Assembly (NCBI GenBank): GCA_964517125.1 | Contig: CAZFBD010000002.1 | Coordinates: 62,001-126,000 of the forward strand | Source: SHLQ01 sp964517125 | GTDB lineage: Bacteria > Actinomycetota > Acidimicrobiia > Acidimicrobiales > SHLQ01 | Length of the DNA stretch: 64,000 nucleotides | Direction of reading: 5' to 3' | Part shown: positions 30,055 to 38,562 of the stretch, in pieces | How positions within the stretch are numbered: the first letter of the stretch is position 1 | Layout of the letters: every line of letters starts with the position of its first letter | Notes under the pieces: generated by a model | What the model was told of the DNA's origin: nothing | Databases searched by the model: none | Seen by the model: only the letters and a program-made list of their open reading frames with translations | Program-made: the position numbers and the translations under genes

Positions 30055-30239
30055 TGGACGCCCGCACTCCGCGACGTCCGATACTCCAAATCGTTGATTC
30101 TTCAACATTCAATACAGAACCACGAGATTCGTCGTTCCAAGAAACTCACGTTAGGTGGCTGGCGCGCTACAGATGAGGACAGGCCCCTGGTGTGGTGGTT
30201 TGGCCGCGGAACGTGCTGCTTGGTGGATTGACGCGGATG

Positions 30240-30255
30240 TAACTCAGGTGAGTTA
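30240..30255. promoter_or_regulatory. Perfect operator palindrome at the acyl-CoA dehydrogenase start
   Basis: TAACTCA-GG-TGAGTTA, 9 nt before the ATG of the acyl-CoA dehydrogenase. A TTGACG -35-like hexamer sits at 30228-30233, so a bound repressor would cover the -10 region. The TetR gene two nucleotides after the dehydrogenase is the obvious candidate regulator. Confidence 0.65.
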
Positions 30256-30264
30256 ACGTTTGGT

Positions 30265-31494
30265 ATGGCCATTGACTTCACGCTTGATCCGGAAATCGAA
30301 GAGCTTCGCATGCGCGTACGGGCGTTCATCTCCGACGTTGTCGCTCCTGAGGAGGCGACGATCGAGGAGCTGAAGGAGACCGATCGAAAGGCCTACGTCG
30401 GCGCGTTGATCGCGCTGCGGAAGAAGGCCCACGCTGAAGGCCTGTGGATGCCACACATGCCTCCCGAATGGGGCGGCATGGGTCTTGGCCATGTGGGGAA
30501 CGCCATGGTTCAGGCCGAAGCCGCAAAGAGCTACTACGGCCCCTGGGTGATCAACGCGCAGGCACCCGACGAAGGCAACATGCACACGATCGAACATTGG
30601 GGAACCGATGAGCAAAAGGAGAAGTACCTGAAGCCGCTCTGTGCCGGCACCGTGAGCTCGTGCTTTGCCATGACGGAGCCAGAGGTCGCCGGTTCCGACC
30701 CCACCCTCATCCAGACAACGGCGTATCAGGACGGCGAGGAGTGGGTAATCAACGGCCACAAGTGGTTCATCTCCAACGCTCGGCGTTCGGCGTTCGCCAT
30801 TCTCGTCTGCCGGACCGAGGACGACCCCGAACTCCCCCAGGCAGCCAACAGTGCGTTCATCATCGACATCCCCCAGGAGGGCTGGATCGAGAAGCGTCAG
30901 ATCGAGACCATGCACGGCAGCTCGGGTCACAGCGAGATCATCATCGAGGACCTCCGGGTCCACGAGAGTCAGATGCTCGGCGGGCGTGGCCAGGGCCACC
31001 TTCTCGGGCAGTTTCGCCTTGGACCGGCACGTCTCGCGCATTGCATGCGGTGGATTGCTCAGGCCGAAACAGCACTGGACATGATGGTGGAACGGTCACT
31101 GAACCGCTTCAGCCACGGATCGATCCTGGCCGAGAAGCAGGGTGTGCAGTGGATGATCGCCGACTCGACGATGGAGCTGTACCAATCGAAGCTCATGGTC
31201 CTGCACGCTGCGTCAAAGATCGATGCCGGTCAGGACTTCAAGAGTGAGGTGTCCATGGCCAAGCACTTCGTGGCGAACAGCCTGAACCGCATCATCGATC
31301 GATCCATTCAGGTCCATGGTGCGCTCGGGTACTCCACCGATACACCGCTCGCCCACATGTATCAGCACGCCCGCTGGGCCCGGTTCGCGGATGGCGCCGA
31401 CGAGATTCACCAGATGCGGATCGCCCAACGGACGATCGCTGCGTGGACCGACGAGGGAAGCACCCGTCGCTCCACCGGAGATCTTCCAATCTGA
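30265..31494 (+). CDS. Acyl-CoA dehydrogenase, ACAD10/11-like
   Basis: The 409-residue flavoenzyme has the N-terminal helical domain, the FAD/substrate loop F-A-M-T-E-P-E-V-A-G-S-D (~133-144) and the C-terminal helical domain with V-H-G-A-L-G-Y and the catalytic-loop region F-A-D-G-A-D-E-I-H-Q. The D-G-x-D-E-x-H form and G-P-A-R-L-A-H-C-M-R-W are typical of the ACAD10/ACAD11 clade rather than short-chain butyryl-CoA enzymes. It would form a 2-enoyl-CoA from a medium, long or substituted acyl-CoA. A palindromic operator precedes it and a TetR gene follows after 2 nt. Confidence 0.9.
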   Translation: MAIDFTLDPEIEELRMRVRAFISDVVAPEEATIEELKETDRKAYVGALIALRKKAHAEGLWMPHMPPEWGGMGLGHVGNAMVQAEAAKSYYGPWVINAQAPDEGNMHTIEHWGTDEQKEKYLKPLCAGTVSSCFAMTEPEVAGSDPTLIQTTAYQDGEEWVINGHKWFISNARRSAFAILVCRTEDDPELPQAANSAFIIDIPQEGWIEKRQIETMHGSSGHSEIIIEDLRVHESQMLGGRGQGHLLGQFRLGPARLAHCMRWIAQAETALDMMVERSLNRFSHGSILAEKQGVQWMIADSTMELYQSKLMVLHAASKIDAGQDFKSEVSMAKHFVANSLNRIIDRSIQVHGALGYSTDTPLAHMYQHARWARFADGADEIHQMRIAQRTIAAWTDEGSTRRSTGDLPI

Positions 31495-31496
31495 CC

Positions 31497-32135
31497 ATGA
31501 ACTCGACCATCGCTCGCCCTACCAGTGACGCACTGCTCGACGCAGCCGAGGAGCTGTGGTCCAGAGACGGGTTGGGCCGGGTCTCGCTGCGAGAGATCGG
31601 GCGCCAGGCCGGCCAACGAAACACTCGGGCGGTGCAATACCACTTCGGAAACGAGGATGGCCTGCTCGATGCCGTCCTGGCTCGTCACAATCGGGTCGTC
31701 GATGGCCGCCGGTCGCCGATGCTCACTGATCTCGACGCCAATGGTGGGACGTTGCGCGATCATGCAGCGGCGCTGGTGCGTCCGCTCGGCCAACAGCTGT
31801 CCACGGCGTCAGGGCGTCGCCACCTTGCGATCTCGGCCGAGCTGTTGAACCGCGGAAGTGGTGCCGATGTACGCAGGGTTGGTGGAGCGCAACCCGGCGA
31901 GGGTTCCCTCACTGTCTGGCGTCGTCTCGTCGAGCCGCTGTTGCATCCCGACGCCATTCGTCTGCACTGCCGGTTCAACGCGGTGCAGTTCACGCACACC
32001 GAGCTGGCCAGGCAGGGCCGCCGCTCCGTCCGTTCCACCGACCACCGGGTGATCGTCGAGCGCACAACGGATCTTGCCGCTGCCCTGCTGGGCGCACCAA
32101 TCTCTCGCTCCACGGCCGACGCTCTGACGCGCTGA
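31497..32135 (+). CDS. TetR-family regulator of the adjacent acyl-CoA dehydrogenase (inferred)
   Basis: The 212-residue protein has an N-terminal TetR domain: L-L-D-A-A-E-E-L-W, the helix-turn-helix S-L-R-E-I-G-R-Q-A-G-Q-R-N-T-R-A-V-Q-Y-H-F (~30-50) and an N-E-D-G-L-L loop. The C-terminal domain is not assigned. ATG 31497 lies 2 nt after the dehydrogenase stop, so both genes are co-transcribed, and the 16-bp palindrome at 30240-30255 fits autoregulation of this pair. Acyl-CoA or a related ligand is a likely inducer, by analogy. Confidence 0.85.
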   Translation: MNSTIARPTSDALLDAAEELWSRDGLGRVSLREIGRQAGQRNTRAVQYHFGNEDGLLDAVLARHNRVVDGRRSPMLTDLDANGGTLRDHAAALVRPLGQQLSTASGRRHLAISAELLNRGSGADVRRVGGAQPGEGSLTVWRRLVEPLLHPDAIRLHCRFNAVQFTHTELARQGRRSVRSTDHRVIVERTTDLAAALLGAPISRSTADALTR

Positions 32136-32159
32136 ACACATCGCGCCTACGCTTCGCCC

Positions 32160-33164
32160 ATGCGGATATCGGTTCTTGGTGGAGGTTCCTGGGGTACTAC
32201 GGTGGCCAACCTGTGTGCCCACAACGCGTCGACCACGCTCTGGGCACGCCGTTCCGAGGTGGTCGACGGGATCAACACGAGCAGGGAGAACCCGCGCTAT
32301 CTCCCGGGATTCGAGCTGCATCAGGATCTGCAGGCGACCGACGACCTGGACGAGGCGATTGCGTCAGCCGATGTGCTCGTCCTCGGGGTTGCATCGGCCG
32401 GGTTCCCCGACACGCTGAAATCAGTCGATGCATCGGTTCGCCCGGGCACGCCGATCGTTTCGCTTGCCAAGGGGCTGGATCGTGCGAGCGCTCGCCGGAT
32501 GACGCAGCTCGTCGCCGACGAGCTGCCGGGACATCCCGTTGGGGTACTGAGCGGCCCCAACCTGGCCAAGGAGGTGTTATCCGGCCACGCCGCGGCGACC
32601 GTCCTTGCCTTCGAGGACATCGACGTCGCCCGTGAGCTCCAAGGACTGTTCGCGACCGACCTGTTCCGCGTCTACACCAACCCCGACGTCGTGGGATGTG
32701 AGCTCGGCGGCGCGCTGAAGAATGTCATCGCGGTCGCAGCCGGCATGGCGGCAGGTCTGGGCACCGGAGACAACACGATGGCTGCGGTGATCACCCGTGG
32801 CCTGGCCGAGCTGACTCGCCTCGGCATGGCCATGGGCGGCGACGCTCAGACATTTGCCGGACTCGCCGGTATGGGCGACCTCGTGGCCACATGCATGAGT
32901 CCGCAGAGCAGGAACCGCAGCGTCGGCGTGGAGCTGGGCAAGGGCCGGGCGCTCGACGACATCATCGCCAGCCTCGGCCAGGTCGCCGAAGGTGTGAAGT
33001 CGGCACCCATCGTTGCTGCTCTGGGGCGAGAGCACGGCGTCGAACTCCCCATCTGTGAAGAGGTCCGCGCTGTTGTCGAAGACGGCCGGTCGGCCGAGGA
33101 CGCCTATCGGGGGCTCTTGCGTAGGCCCCAACAGGGTGAAGTCACCCGGCGACCCATCGACTGA
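32160..33164 (+). CDS. gpsA: Glycerol-3-phosphate dehydrogenase [NAD(P)+]
   Basis: The 334-residue enzyme has the dinucleotide motif G-G-G-S-W-G-T-T at 8-15, S-L-A-K-G-L around 101, S-G-P-N-L-A-K-E-V around 138, the catalytic lysine in G-G-A-L-K-N-V-I-A (~185) and G-M-G-D-L-V-A-T with S-R-N-R-S (~242-260). It reduces dihydroxyacetone phosphate to sn-glycerol 3-phosphate, the backbone of phospholipids and triacylglycerol. TACGCT lies 6 nt before the ATG. The next genes, convergent, are glycerolipid acyltransferases, which suits this supply role. Confidence 0.97.
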   Translation: MRISVLGGGSWGTTVANLCAHNASTTLWARRSEVVDGINTSRENPRYLPGFELHQDLQATDDLDEAIASADVLVLGVASAGFPDTLKSVDASVRPGTPIVSLAKGLDRASARRMTQLVADELPGHPVGVLSGPNLAKEVLSGHAAATVLAFEDIDVARELQGLFATDLFRVYTNPDVVGCELGGALKNVIAVAAGMAAGLGTGDNTMAAVITRGLAELTRLGMAMGGDAQTFAGLAGMGDLVATCMSPQSRNRSVGVELGKGRALDDIIASLGQVAEGVKSAPIVAALGREHGVELPICEEVRAVVEDGRSAEDAYRGLLRRPQQGEVTRRPID

Positions 33165-34649
33165 TCAGTTGAGCTTGCGGCGGATCCGTTTGCCGATGAC
33201 GTTGGCGGGAAGATCGTCGACCACCCAAACCGACTTGGGAACCTTGTACCGGGCAAGCTCATCACGCACGTGGTCGGTGAGGTCGTCCTCGTCGACGGTG
33301 TCGCCGTTGTTGGCAACCACATAGGCCACCACTCGCTCACCCGTTCGGTCGTCGGCTTCACCAATGACCAGCGCTCCGGAAACTGCAGGGTGCGATTCGA
33401 GGCAGAGTTCGACTTCGACCGGGCTGATCTTGAAGCCCGAAACCGAAATCATGTCCTTGCTCCGGCCAACGAGGTACACGCGGTCGTCGTAGACCGCAAT
33501 GTCGCCGGTGCGGTACCAGCCGTCGTCGGTGAAGAGGTCTGCATTCAGTTCGTCGGCGCCCCAATACCCACCGAAGACACAATCGCCCCGGACCCAGATC
33601 TCGCCTGGATCACCGGGCTCGGCGTCGACGAGGCCGTCTTCATCGATGATGCGCAGCTCGACGTGGTCGAGTGGAGTCCCGACCGACCCGGGGCGGGACC
33701 GTGCGTTGGGTTCGAAGGTGATCGTGCCGGCGGTTTCGGTCAGGCCATACCCTTGCGCCAGCTCGATGCCGAGCTGGTCATGCACCTTGCCGGTGACATC
33801 GGGGGTGAGGGTGGCCGCACCACATCGGGCCAGCTTCACGTTTGCGAGTGCCGCCGGTGAGGCTCCGGGGGCATCGGCAAGGTCGGCCCACATGGCGGGG
33901 ACGAGGACGAGCGTGTCGATTGCGTGTTCGTCGATGAGACCGAGGGCCTGTTCGGCATTCCAGTGCGACTGCAGCACCGTGGTACCGCGGTTCCTGAGGG
34001 TGGACAGCACGGCAACGTTGAGTCCGAGGATGTGGACCATCGGCAGCGCAGCGAGGCTGACGGCGCCTTCGTTCAGTTGCATGTCATCACTTGCCACGAC
34101 GGCGTCCTGGGTGGCACGAAGGTTCCGGTGTGTCAGCACGGCGGGCCGGGGCAGGCCCGACACGCCGCTGGTGAAGATCAGAAGCGCCGGGTCTTCGTCC
34201 TCGACGGCAGCGATGGGAATGGGGTCGGCGTCGACCGAAGCGATATCGCCTGCGACTCCTGAGGGTGTCGCCACCAACTTGGTGCCGAAGCCTGCTGCGG
34301 CGAGATCGTTGGCGACGCCGATGGATTGCCGGGAGGCACCGCAAAGCAACGCGTCGGGGTTCACGGCCTCGAGGTACTGGGTGAGCTGCGGGACGGGATC
34401 CTGGTGGTTCAACAGCACCACAGTGCAGCCCGCATGCCAGGCACCCAGCAGACCAACGATGAACGAGGGCTCGTTGCCGGCGAGCAGACAGATTCGGTCG
34501 CCGCTTCCGAGACCGGCGGCAACGAGACCACCGGCGGTTCGGGCGACCTGGGCCTGCAGTTCGGCGTAGGTGACGCGGGTCGATCCGTCGATGATGGCGA
34601 CCCGATCGGCGGGTGCATCGTCAAGGAGGTGCGCAAGGTTGGTGGTCAC
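33165..34649 (-). CDS. AMP-binding acyl-CoA ligase (FadD-like)
   Basis: The 494-residue adenylating enzyme has the P-loop region L-I-F-T-S-G-V-S-G-L-P (a variant of Y-T-S-G-T-T-G-x-P: T-T-G replaced by V-S-G), Q-G-Y-G-L-T-E-T, Y-R-T-G-D and a C-terminal G-K-R-I-R-R lysine motif. It should activate a fatty or other carboxylic acid to acyl-AMP and acyl-CoA. The altered P-loop may slow or change the first step. The GTG start overlaps the PlsC stop (GTGA); it is the last gene of a four-gene operon and likely feeds acyl-CoA to the acyltransferases upstream. Confidence 0.88.
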   Translation of the reverse strand: MTTNLAHLLDDAPADRVAIIDGSTRVTYAELQAQVARTAGGLVAAGLGSGDRICLLAGNEPSFIVGLLGAWHAGCTVVLLNHQDPVPQLTQYLEAVNPDALLCGASRQSIGVANDLAAAGFGTKLVATPSGVAGDIASVDADPIPIAAVEDEDPALLIFTSGVSGLPRPAVLTHRNLRATQDAVVASDDMQLNEGAVSLAALPMVHILGLNVAVLSTLRNRGTTVLQSHWNAEQALGLIDEHAIDTLVLVPAMWADLADAPGASPAALANVKLARCGAATLTPDVTGKVHDQLGIELAQGYGLTETAGTITFEPNARSRPGSVGTPLDHVELRIIDEDGLVDAEPGDPGEIWVRGDCVFGGYWGADELNADLFTDDGWYRTGDIAVYDDRVYLVGRSKDMISVSGFKISPVEVELCLESHPAVSGALVIGEADDRTGERVVAYVVANNGDTVDEDDLTDHVRDELARYKVPKSVWVVDDLPANVIGKRIRRKLN

Positions 34650-35395
34650 GTGTCTCCAACACTGATCAGCGGGTCGACGGGCTCGTCGCCGTAGGTGTCC
34701 TTGTAGTCCTGTTCCGACAGCTCCGAGATCTCGTACATCAGCTCGTCGGTGATGGTGCGCAGGACTCGTCGGTTGTTCTGTCCCTTGCTGCGCCGCACGA
34801 CATTGATGGGACGCCCGAAGCGGACGGTGCACGACAGACCGAAGTCGGGCTTCCACGAATCGACCGGCTGGATTTTGTCGGTACCGATGAGCCCAATGGG
34901 GACGATGGGAGCCCCGCTGCGGAGGGCCAGGCGGACGGCGCCGGTGCGCCCCCGATGCAGGAATCCGTCGCGGGTTCGGGTGCCCTCGGGATAGATCAGA
35001 AATGCTTCGCCCATGCGCAACCATCCGGCCACGTTGTTGAGCGTCGTGTTCGTGGAGTCGCCCCCGGACCGGTCGATGGGCACCATGCCCATTGCCGGGA
35101 ACAGGTAGCGAGTCTTCCAGTCGTCCATGTACTCGCCCTTCCCCACAGCGAGGGTGCGCCGCGGGGCGAGAGCCATGACGAACATGGAATCGATGAAGGA
35201 CAGGTGATTCGGGGTGAGGAGCACCGGGCCGTCGGTCGGGACGTTCTCGCGACCCTCGATCGTGAAGTCCCAGAGCTTGCGCACCCCTGCGCTGATCGGG
35301 GTGCGAAGCGGGTCCTGGAGCCAGCCGGGTTGTCGTCCGTCGTGGATGATCTCGATGTCATCCTCGCCTGGATCGTCGTTGGTGTCGTCAGACAT
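34646..35395 (-). CDS. 1-acylglycerol-3-phosphate acyltransferase (PlsC family)
   Basis: The 249-residue protein has the LPLAT motifs N63-H-L-S-F-I-D69 (NHX4D), M-G-M-V-P-I-D-R, Y-P-E-G-T-R-T-R and V-P-I-G-L-I-G. It transfers an acyl chain to lysophosphatidate or a similar acceptor at the membrane. The ATG at 35395 overlaps the wax-ester synthase stop by 8 nt; a longer frame starting inside that gene was rejected. The gene ends in a GTGA overlap with the ligase. Confidence 0.9.
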   Translation of the reverse strand: MSDDTNDDPGEDDIEIIHDGRQPGWLQDPLRTPISAGVRKLWDFTIEGRENVPTDGPVLLTPNHLSFIDSMFVMALAPRRTLAVGKGEYMDDWKTRYLFPAMGMVPIDRSGGDSTNTTLNNVAGWLRMGEAFLIYPEGTRTRDGFLHRGRTGAVRLALRSGAPIVPIGLIGTDKIQPVDSWKPDFGLSCTVRFGRPINVVRRSKGQNNRRVLRTITDELMYEISELSEQDYKDTYGDEPVDPLISVGDT

Positions 35396-36845
35396 CTGTG
35401 CTGCCACTGCGGTCACCGTCGGCCCCTCCCTCCGCCATCGAGAGATACGCCATCTTGAGTAGATCGCGCAACTCCGTCGTCTCCTGGACGGCCGCTGAAT
35501 CGATGACCAAGCCAAAGTGCATCGTGCCGTCGTAGCTCATTGCTGTGAGATTGAATGCGGTGCCGCCCGTGGGGCCCACCGGGTACATGCGAAGGATCTT
35601 TCCTCCGGCGACATAGATGGAGAAGGGGGCGCCGCGAAGGTTCGATGTTCCCCAATCCATCCGGGCGGACCGGGACCGGCCGGTTCGGCTGAGGACGGCT
35701 GAAGGGAGCCCGTTGGCCAAGGCCGCGGCGAACTCCATCGAATCTGACATGGCGGCGGCATCGCCTCGTTTGTCTTCCATTGCCTGGAGCACGAGGTCGA
35801 ACTGGGTGGTGTCATCGGACGCCGTACCAACGGTGAATGGCACCGGAGCGAAGGCGTTTCCTCCGGCCTTGTCGTCGGCCCGGGTGCTCATGATGAAGCT
35901 CAGGTTGAAACTCGGGGGTTTGAGACTGCGAGCGCCGTGATAGTCCCGCGCTGCGATGACGGATCCGGCCACGAACGCATCGTTGATGGAGCCACCCTGT
36001 GCGGCTGCCGCTCGCTGCATCGTCTCCAATGGCAGATCGAAGACCTCCACGGTTCGCTCGGCCGACCGCTGAGCCCAGAGCGGAGACGCGGGTGCGCCCA
36101 GATCGGACCCAACCATCTGACTGATCAAGGAGCTGGATCGCTCCGTGACGGCCTTGATTGCTGATCGGGCTCGGGCTCGGTCGGCACCCCAAAGCGCAAC
36201 CTCGGCTGCTGCGGTCCGGGCCAGCGAGAACTGCTCGCGCAGAAGATGGTCGACGTCGTCGAGCGAGTCGACGAGCCGACCCTTTGAGGGCGCTGCCGCC
36301 GGAGCTTCGGCGACATCGGCACCGGTGGGTGCAGGGTCGCGTTCGAGGTCCAGGTACATCTCGGCCAGACGCAAAGCTCCAATACCGTCGCTGACGGAGT
36401 GGTGCAGCTTCATGATGATGGCGCCCTTCACCGCATCCTTGCGGCGGCTACCCGACCCCTTGACGGCGACGAAGGTCCACAGCGGCTTGTCGGTTGCGAA
36501 GGGTTCGGTGAACACGCTGGCGGTGAGATCCAGGAGTTCGCGCTCGCCGCCGGGAGCGGGCAGCGTCTCGAAACGAACATGGTTGGCGATGTCGAAGCTG
36601 TCGTCGATGATCCATCGGGGTGGAGCGATGCCCATCCCTTCCTCGACCCGTTCCCGAAGCCGCAGCAAGGTTCGGGAGGCCTGCTCCATGGATTCGGTAA
36701 AGCGCTCGAAGTCGGGGGCGGTATCGAGCACGAAGAGCGATCCCATGGCCGAGGACAGGACGGGGTCGCGTTCGGCGGCCCACATCATGGCTTCGAGTTC
36801 GGTCATGCGAGACCCGGCGTGCAGCTCCCGCTCGGTTGCGCTCAT
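35388..36845 (-). CDS. Wax ester synthase / diacylglycerol acyltransferase (WS/DGAT)
   Basis: The 485-residue protein carries the catalytic motif H148-H-S-V-S-D-G154 (HHXXXDG) in its N-terminal condensation-like domain and the P-L-W and N-D-A-F/V-A-G elements, followed by the WS/DGAT C-terminal domain with W-G-T-S-N-L-R-G and G-x-x-F-N-L-T-x-x-S-Y-D-G. Such enzymes make triacylglycerol or wax esters from acyl-CoA. The ATG at 36845 forms an ATGA overlap with the upstream HAD-acyltransferase. The order matches a mycobacterial cluster that pairs PlsC-type enzymes with a WS/DGAT. Confidence 0.92.
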   Translation of the reverse strand: MSATERELHAGSRMTELEAMMWAAERDPVLSSAMGSLFVLDTAPDFERFTESMEQASRTLLRLRERVEEGMGIAPPRWIIDDSFDIANHVRFETLPAPGGERELLDLTASVFTEPFATDKPLWTFVAVKGSGSRRKDAVKGAIIMKLHHSVSDGIGALRLAEMYLDLERDPAPTGADVAEAPAAAPSKGRLVDSLDDVDHLLREQFSLARTAAAEVALWGADRARARSAIKAVTERSSSLISQMVGSDLGAPASPLWAQRSAERTVEVFDLPLETMQRAAAAQGGSINDAFVAGSVIAARDYHGARSLKPPSFNLSFIMSTRADDKAGGNAFAPVPFTVGTASDDTTQFDLVLQAMEDKRGDAAAMSDSMEFAAALANGLPSAVLSRTGRSRSARMDWGTSNLRGAPFSIYVAGGKILRMYPVGPTGGTAFNLTAMSYDGTMHFGLVIDSAAVQETTELRDLLKMAYLSMAEGGADGDRSGSTDV

Positions 36846-38218
36846 GGCGCCTTCCCGGCCGGATAGGTGCGGGCGAGGTCGGCTTCGGTTGGTTCGCGCT
36901 GCTCTCGTGCTTCGGCGGGAAGCAATTCGCTGATGGCGGTCATGATCCGAACGGTGTCGGTGGTTGCCTTCCGCCGCTTGAGCTCTACGGCAGGTCCGAC
37001 TGTGACCGAGACCCTCGGTCGAAGTCGGGGATCGAAGATCGGGGCCTTCTTGTTCCGTGGCCAGACCACTTCGGTTCCCCACAGCCCGACGGGGATGACT
37101 TGGGTCTTGGAATCGATTGCGAGCTGAGCCGCTCCCGGGCGCCCCTTCAGAACCGGGTCGAAGAAGTCGGGGCCGCGCGGAATGGTGCCCTGCGGGGCAA
37201 TGGCGACCATCTCGCCGGCGACGAGCGCCTCGTTTGCGTTACGCAGCGGGGTCGTCGACCCCGTGCCCCGATCGACCGGGATGCCGCCGCTGAGCCGGGC
37301 GATTGTCCCGAGCACCGGCGTGTCGAACATTTCGCGCTTCGCAAGGAACCGGCACGGACGGCCAGTGCGAGCGATCAGGATCTGCATGGCGAATGTATCG
37401 AAGTAGCTGCGATGGTTGAACGCAAGGATTGCGCTGCCATCGGTCGGGATGTGTTCGACTCCCGAGATGTCCCAGTCGATTGCCGGAAGCAGTTCGGTGC
37501 GAGCCAGTGGGCGCAGCAGATCCTGCAGCTCCCGACCGAGCACCTTGAGAACGCCGGGTGGTGCGTCGAAGTGCCGGATCTCCCATCCGTGCAAGGCAGC
37601 AACAGCTGCAAGCTTGGCGTCGGGGTTGACGGCAACGGCGGTGCCAACCACGTCGAGCATGGGGGCGTCGAAGTAGCTGTCGCTGTAGGCCGATGACTCG
37701 TCGAGATCCACATTGTTCGCTTCGGCCCACGCCACGACAGCGTCCCGCTTCTCCGTGCCCCACACGAATGGTCCGTCGGTGACGCCGACGAACTTGCCGT
37801 CCTCATGGGCCCACTTCGTGGCGATCACGTCGTCGAAACCGAGTTCGTCGGCCAGCGCTCCGATCAGGACGGTGGGCGTGGTGGTGGCGAGCACGAGCTT
37901 CACGCCGGATGCACGAAGCTCGTCCAGCAGAAGGGTTGCGTAGCGCGGCACGGCGTCGGACATCTCGAGCGCAGCGTTTTCGGCCGCACGTTGGACTGCG
38001 CCGACCGGCCAGCCCTTCGCAGTTCGCACGAACTGACGGGTGGCCGCCATGCTCAGCCGGGTCTCTCCGAACTGTTCGTACAGCATCGCGAACAGCTCGG
38101 CGCCCGGAATCTTGTGGGCAGAACCGACACCTTCGGCTTCGAGGTGTTTCGCGAGCGTGCCGCCGGATCCTTTGGGCAGCAGCGTGCGATCAAGATCGAA
38201 GAACGCTGCACCTGTCAT
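36842..38218 (-). CDS. HAD-IB phosphatase / 1-acylglycerol-3-phosphate acyltransferase fusion
   Basis: The 458-residue protein joins an N-terminal SerB-like HAD domain (D8-L-D10-R-T12; T-T-T-P-T; later Y-S-D-S-Y-F-D) to a C-terminal PlsC domain (N268-H-R-S-Y-F-D274; G-G-I-P-V-D-R-G; A-P-Q-G-T-I-P-R-G in place of P-E-G-T-R-S). Fusions of this order are known among mycobacterial PlsC proteins. The HAD part could dephosphorylate phosphatidate to diacylglycerol, the direct WS/DGAT substrate, but this is an inference. It is the first gene of the operon. No -10 hexamer at the usual 6-nt spacing is evident. Confidence 0.9.
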   Translation of the reverse strand: MTGAAFFDLDRTLLPKGSGGTLAKHLEAEGVGSAHKIPGAELFAMLYEQFGETRLSMAATRQFVRTAKGWPVGAVQRAAENAALEMSDAVPRYATLLLDELRASGVKLVLATTTPTVLIGALADELGFDDVIATKWAHEDGKFVGVTDGPFVWGTEKRDAVVAWAEANNVDLDESSAYSDSYFDAPMLDVVGTAVAVNPDAKLAAVAALHGWEIRHFDAPPGVLKVLGRELQDLLRPLARTELLPAIDWDISGVEHIPTDGSAILAFNHRSYFDTFAMQILIARTGRPCRFLAKREMFDTPVLGTIARLSGGIPVDRGTGSTTPLRNANEALVAGEMVAIAPQGTIPRGPDFFDPVLKGRPGAAQLAIDSKTQVIPVGLWGTEVVWPRNKKAPIFDPRLRPRVSVTVGPAVELKRRKATTDTVRIMTAISELLPAEAREQREPTEADLARTYPAGKAP

Positions 38219-38276
38219 GAATCAATAACAGCACACTTGTGAGGATGGGCAAACCCCACCGGCGAACGATTCAGGT

Positions 38277-38495
38277 TCACTCGACGATCGTGATGGCGTA
38301 CTCGGGGCAGTTGTCGGCCGCGAGCCGCGCTCGTTCTTCGTGTTCTGCGGGGACCTCGGCTTCGACGGGTTCTTCCGACGGCCCGGTGAGTTGCAGGATG
38401 GCGTAACCCTCGTCGTCGACGTCGAACAGCTCGGGGGCGAGCGAGTAGCAGCGGTTGTGTCCTTGGCAGGCCGTGCGGTCGTACGTGATCTTCAT
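38277..38495 (-). CDS. 3Fe-4S-type ferredoxin
   Basis: The 72-residue protein has three cluster cysteines, C10-Q-G-H-N-R-C16 and C63-P, the pattern of single 3Fe-4S ferredoxins that serve cytochromes P450 and related oxygenases in Actinobacteria. The ATG at 38495 has AGGGGA upstream; a 67-codon open extension was rejected as it lacks similarity. No P450 gene lies in the window, so the partner is elsewhere. A weak copy of the exporter-type palindrome (38551-38566) lies 55 nt upstream. Confidence 0.88.
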   Translation of the reverse strand: MKITYDRTACQGHNRCYSLAPELFDVDDEGYAILQLTGPSEEPVEAEVPAEHEERARLAADNCPEYAITIVE

Positions 38496-38562
38496 TTCAG
38501 TTCCCCTGATGTCTCGTTGCTCGATCCTGCCATCTGCGGACGTTGCCGTGCTGGATGAACGC

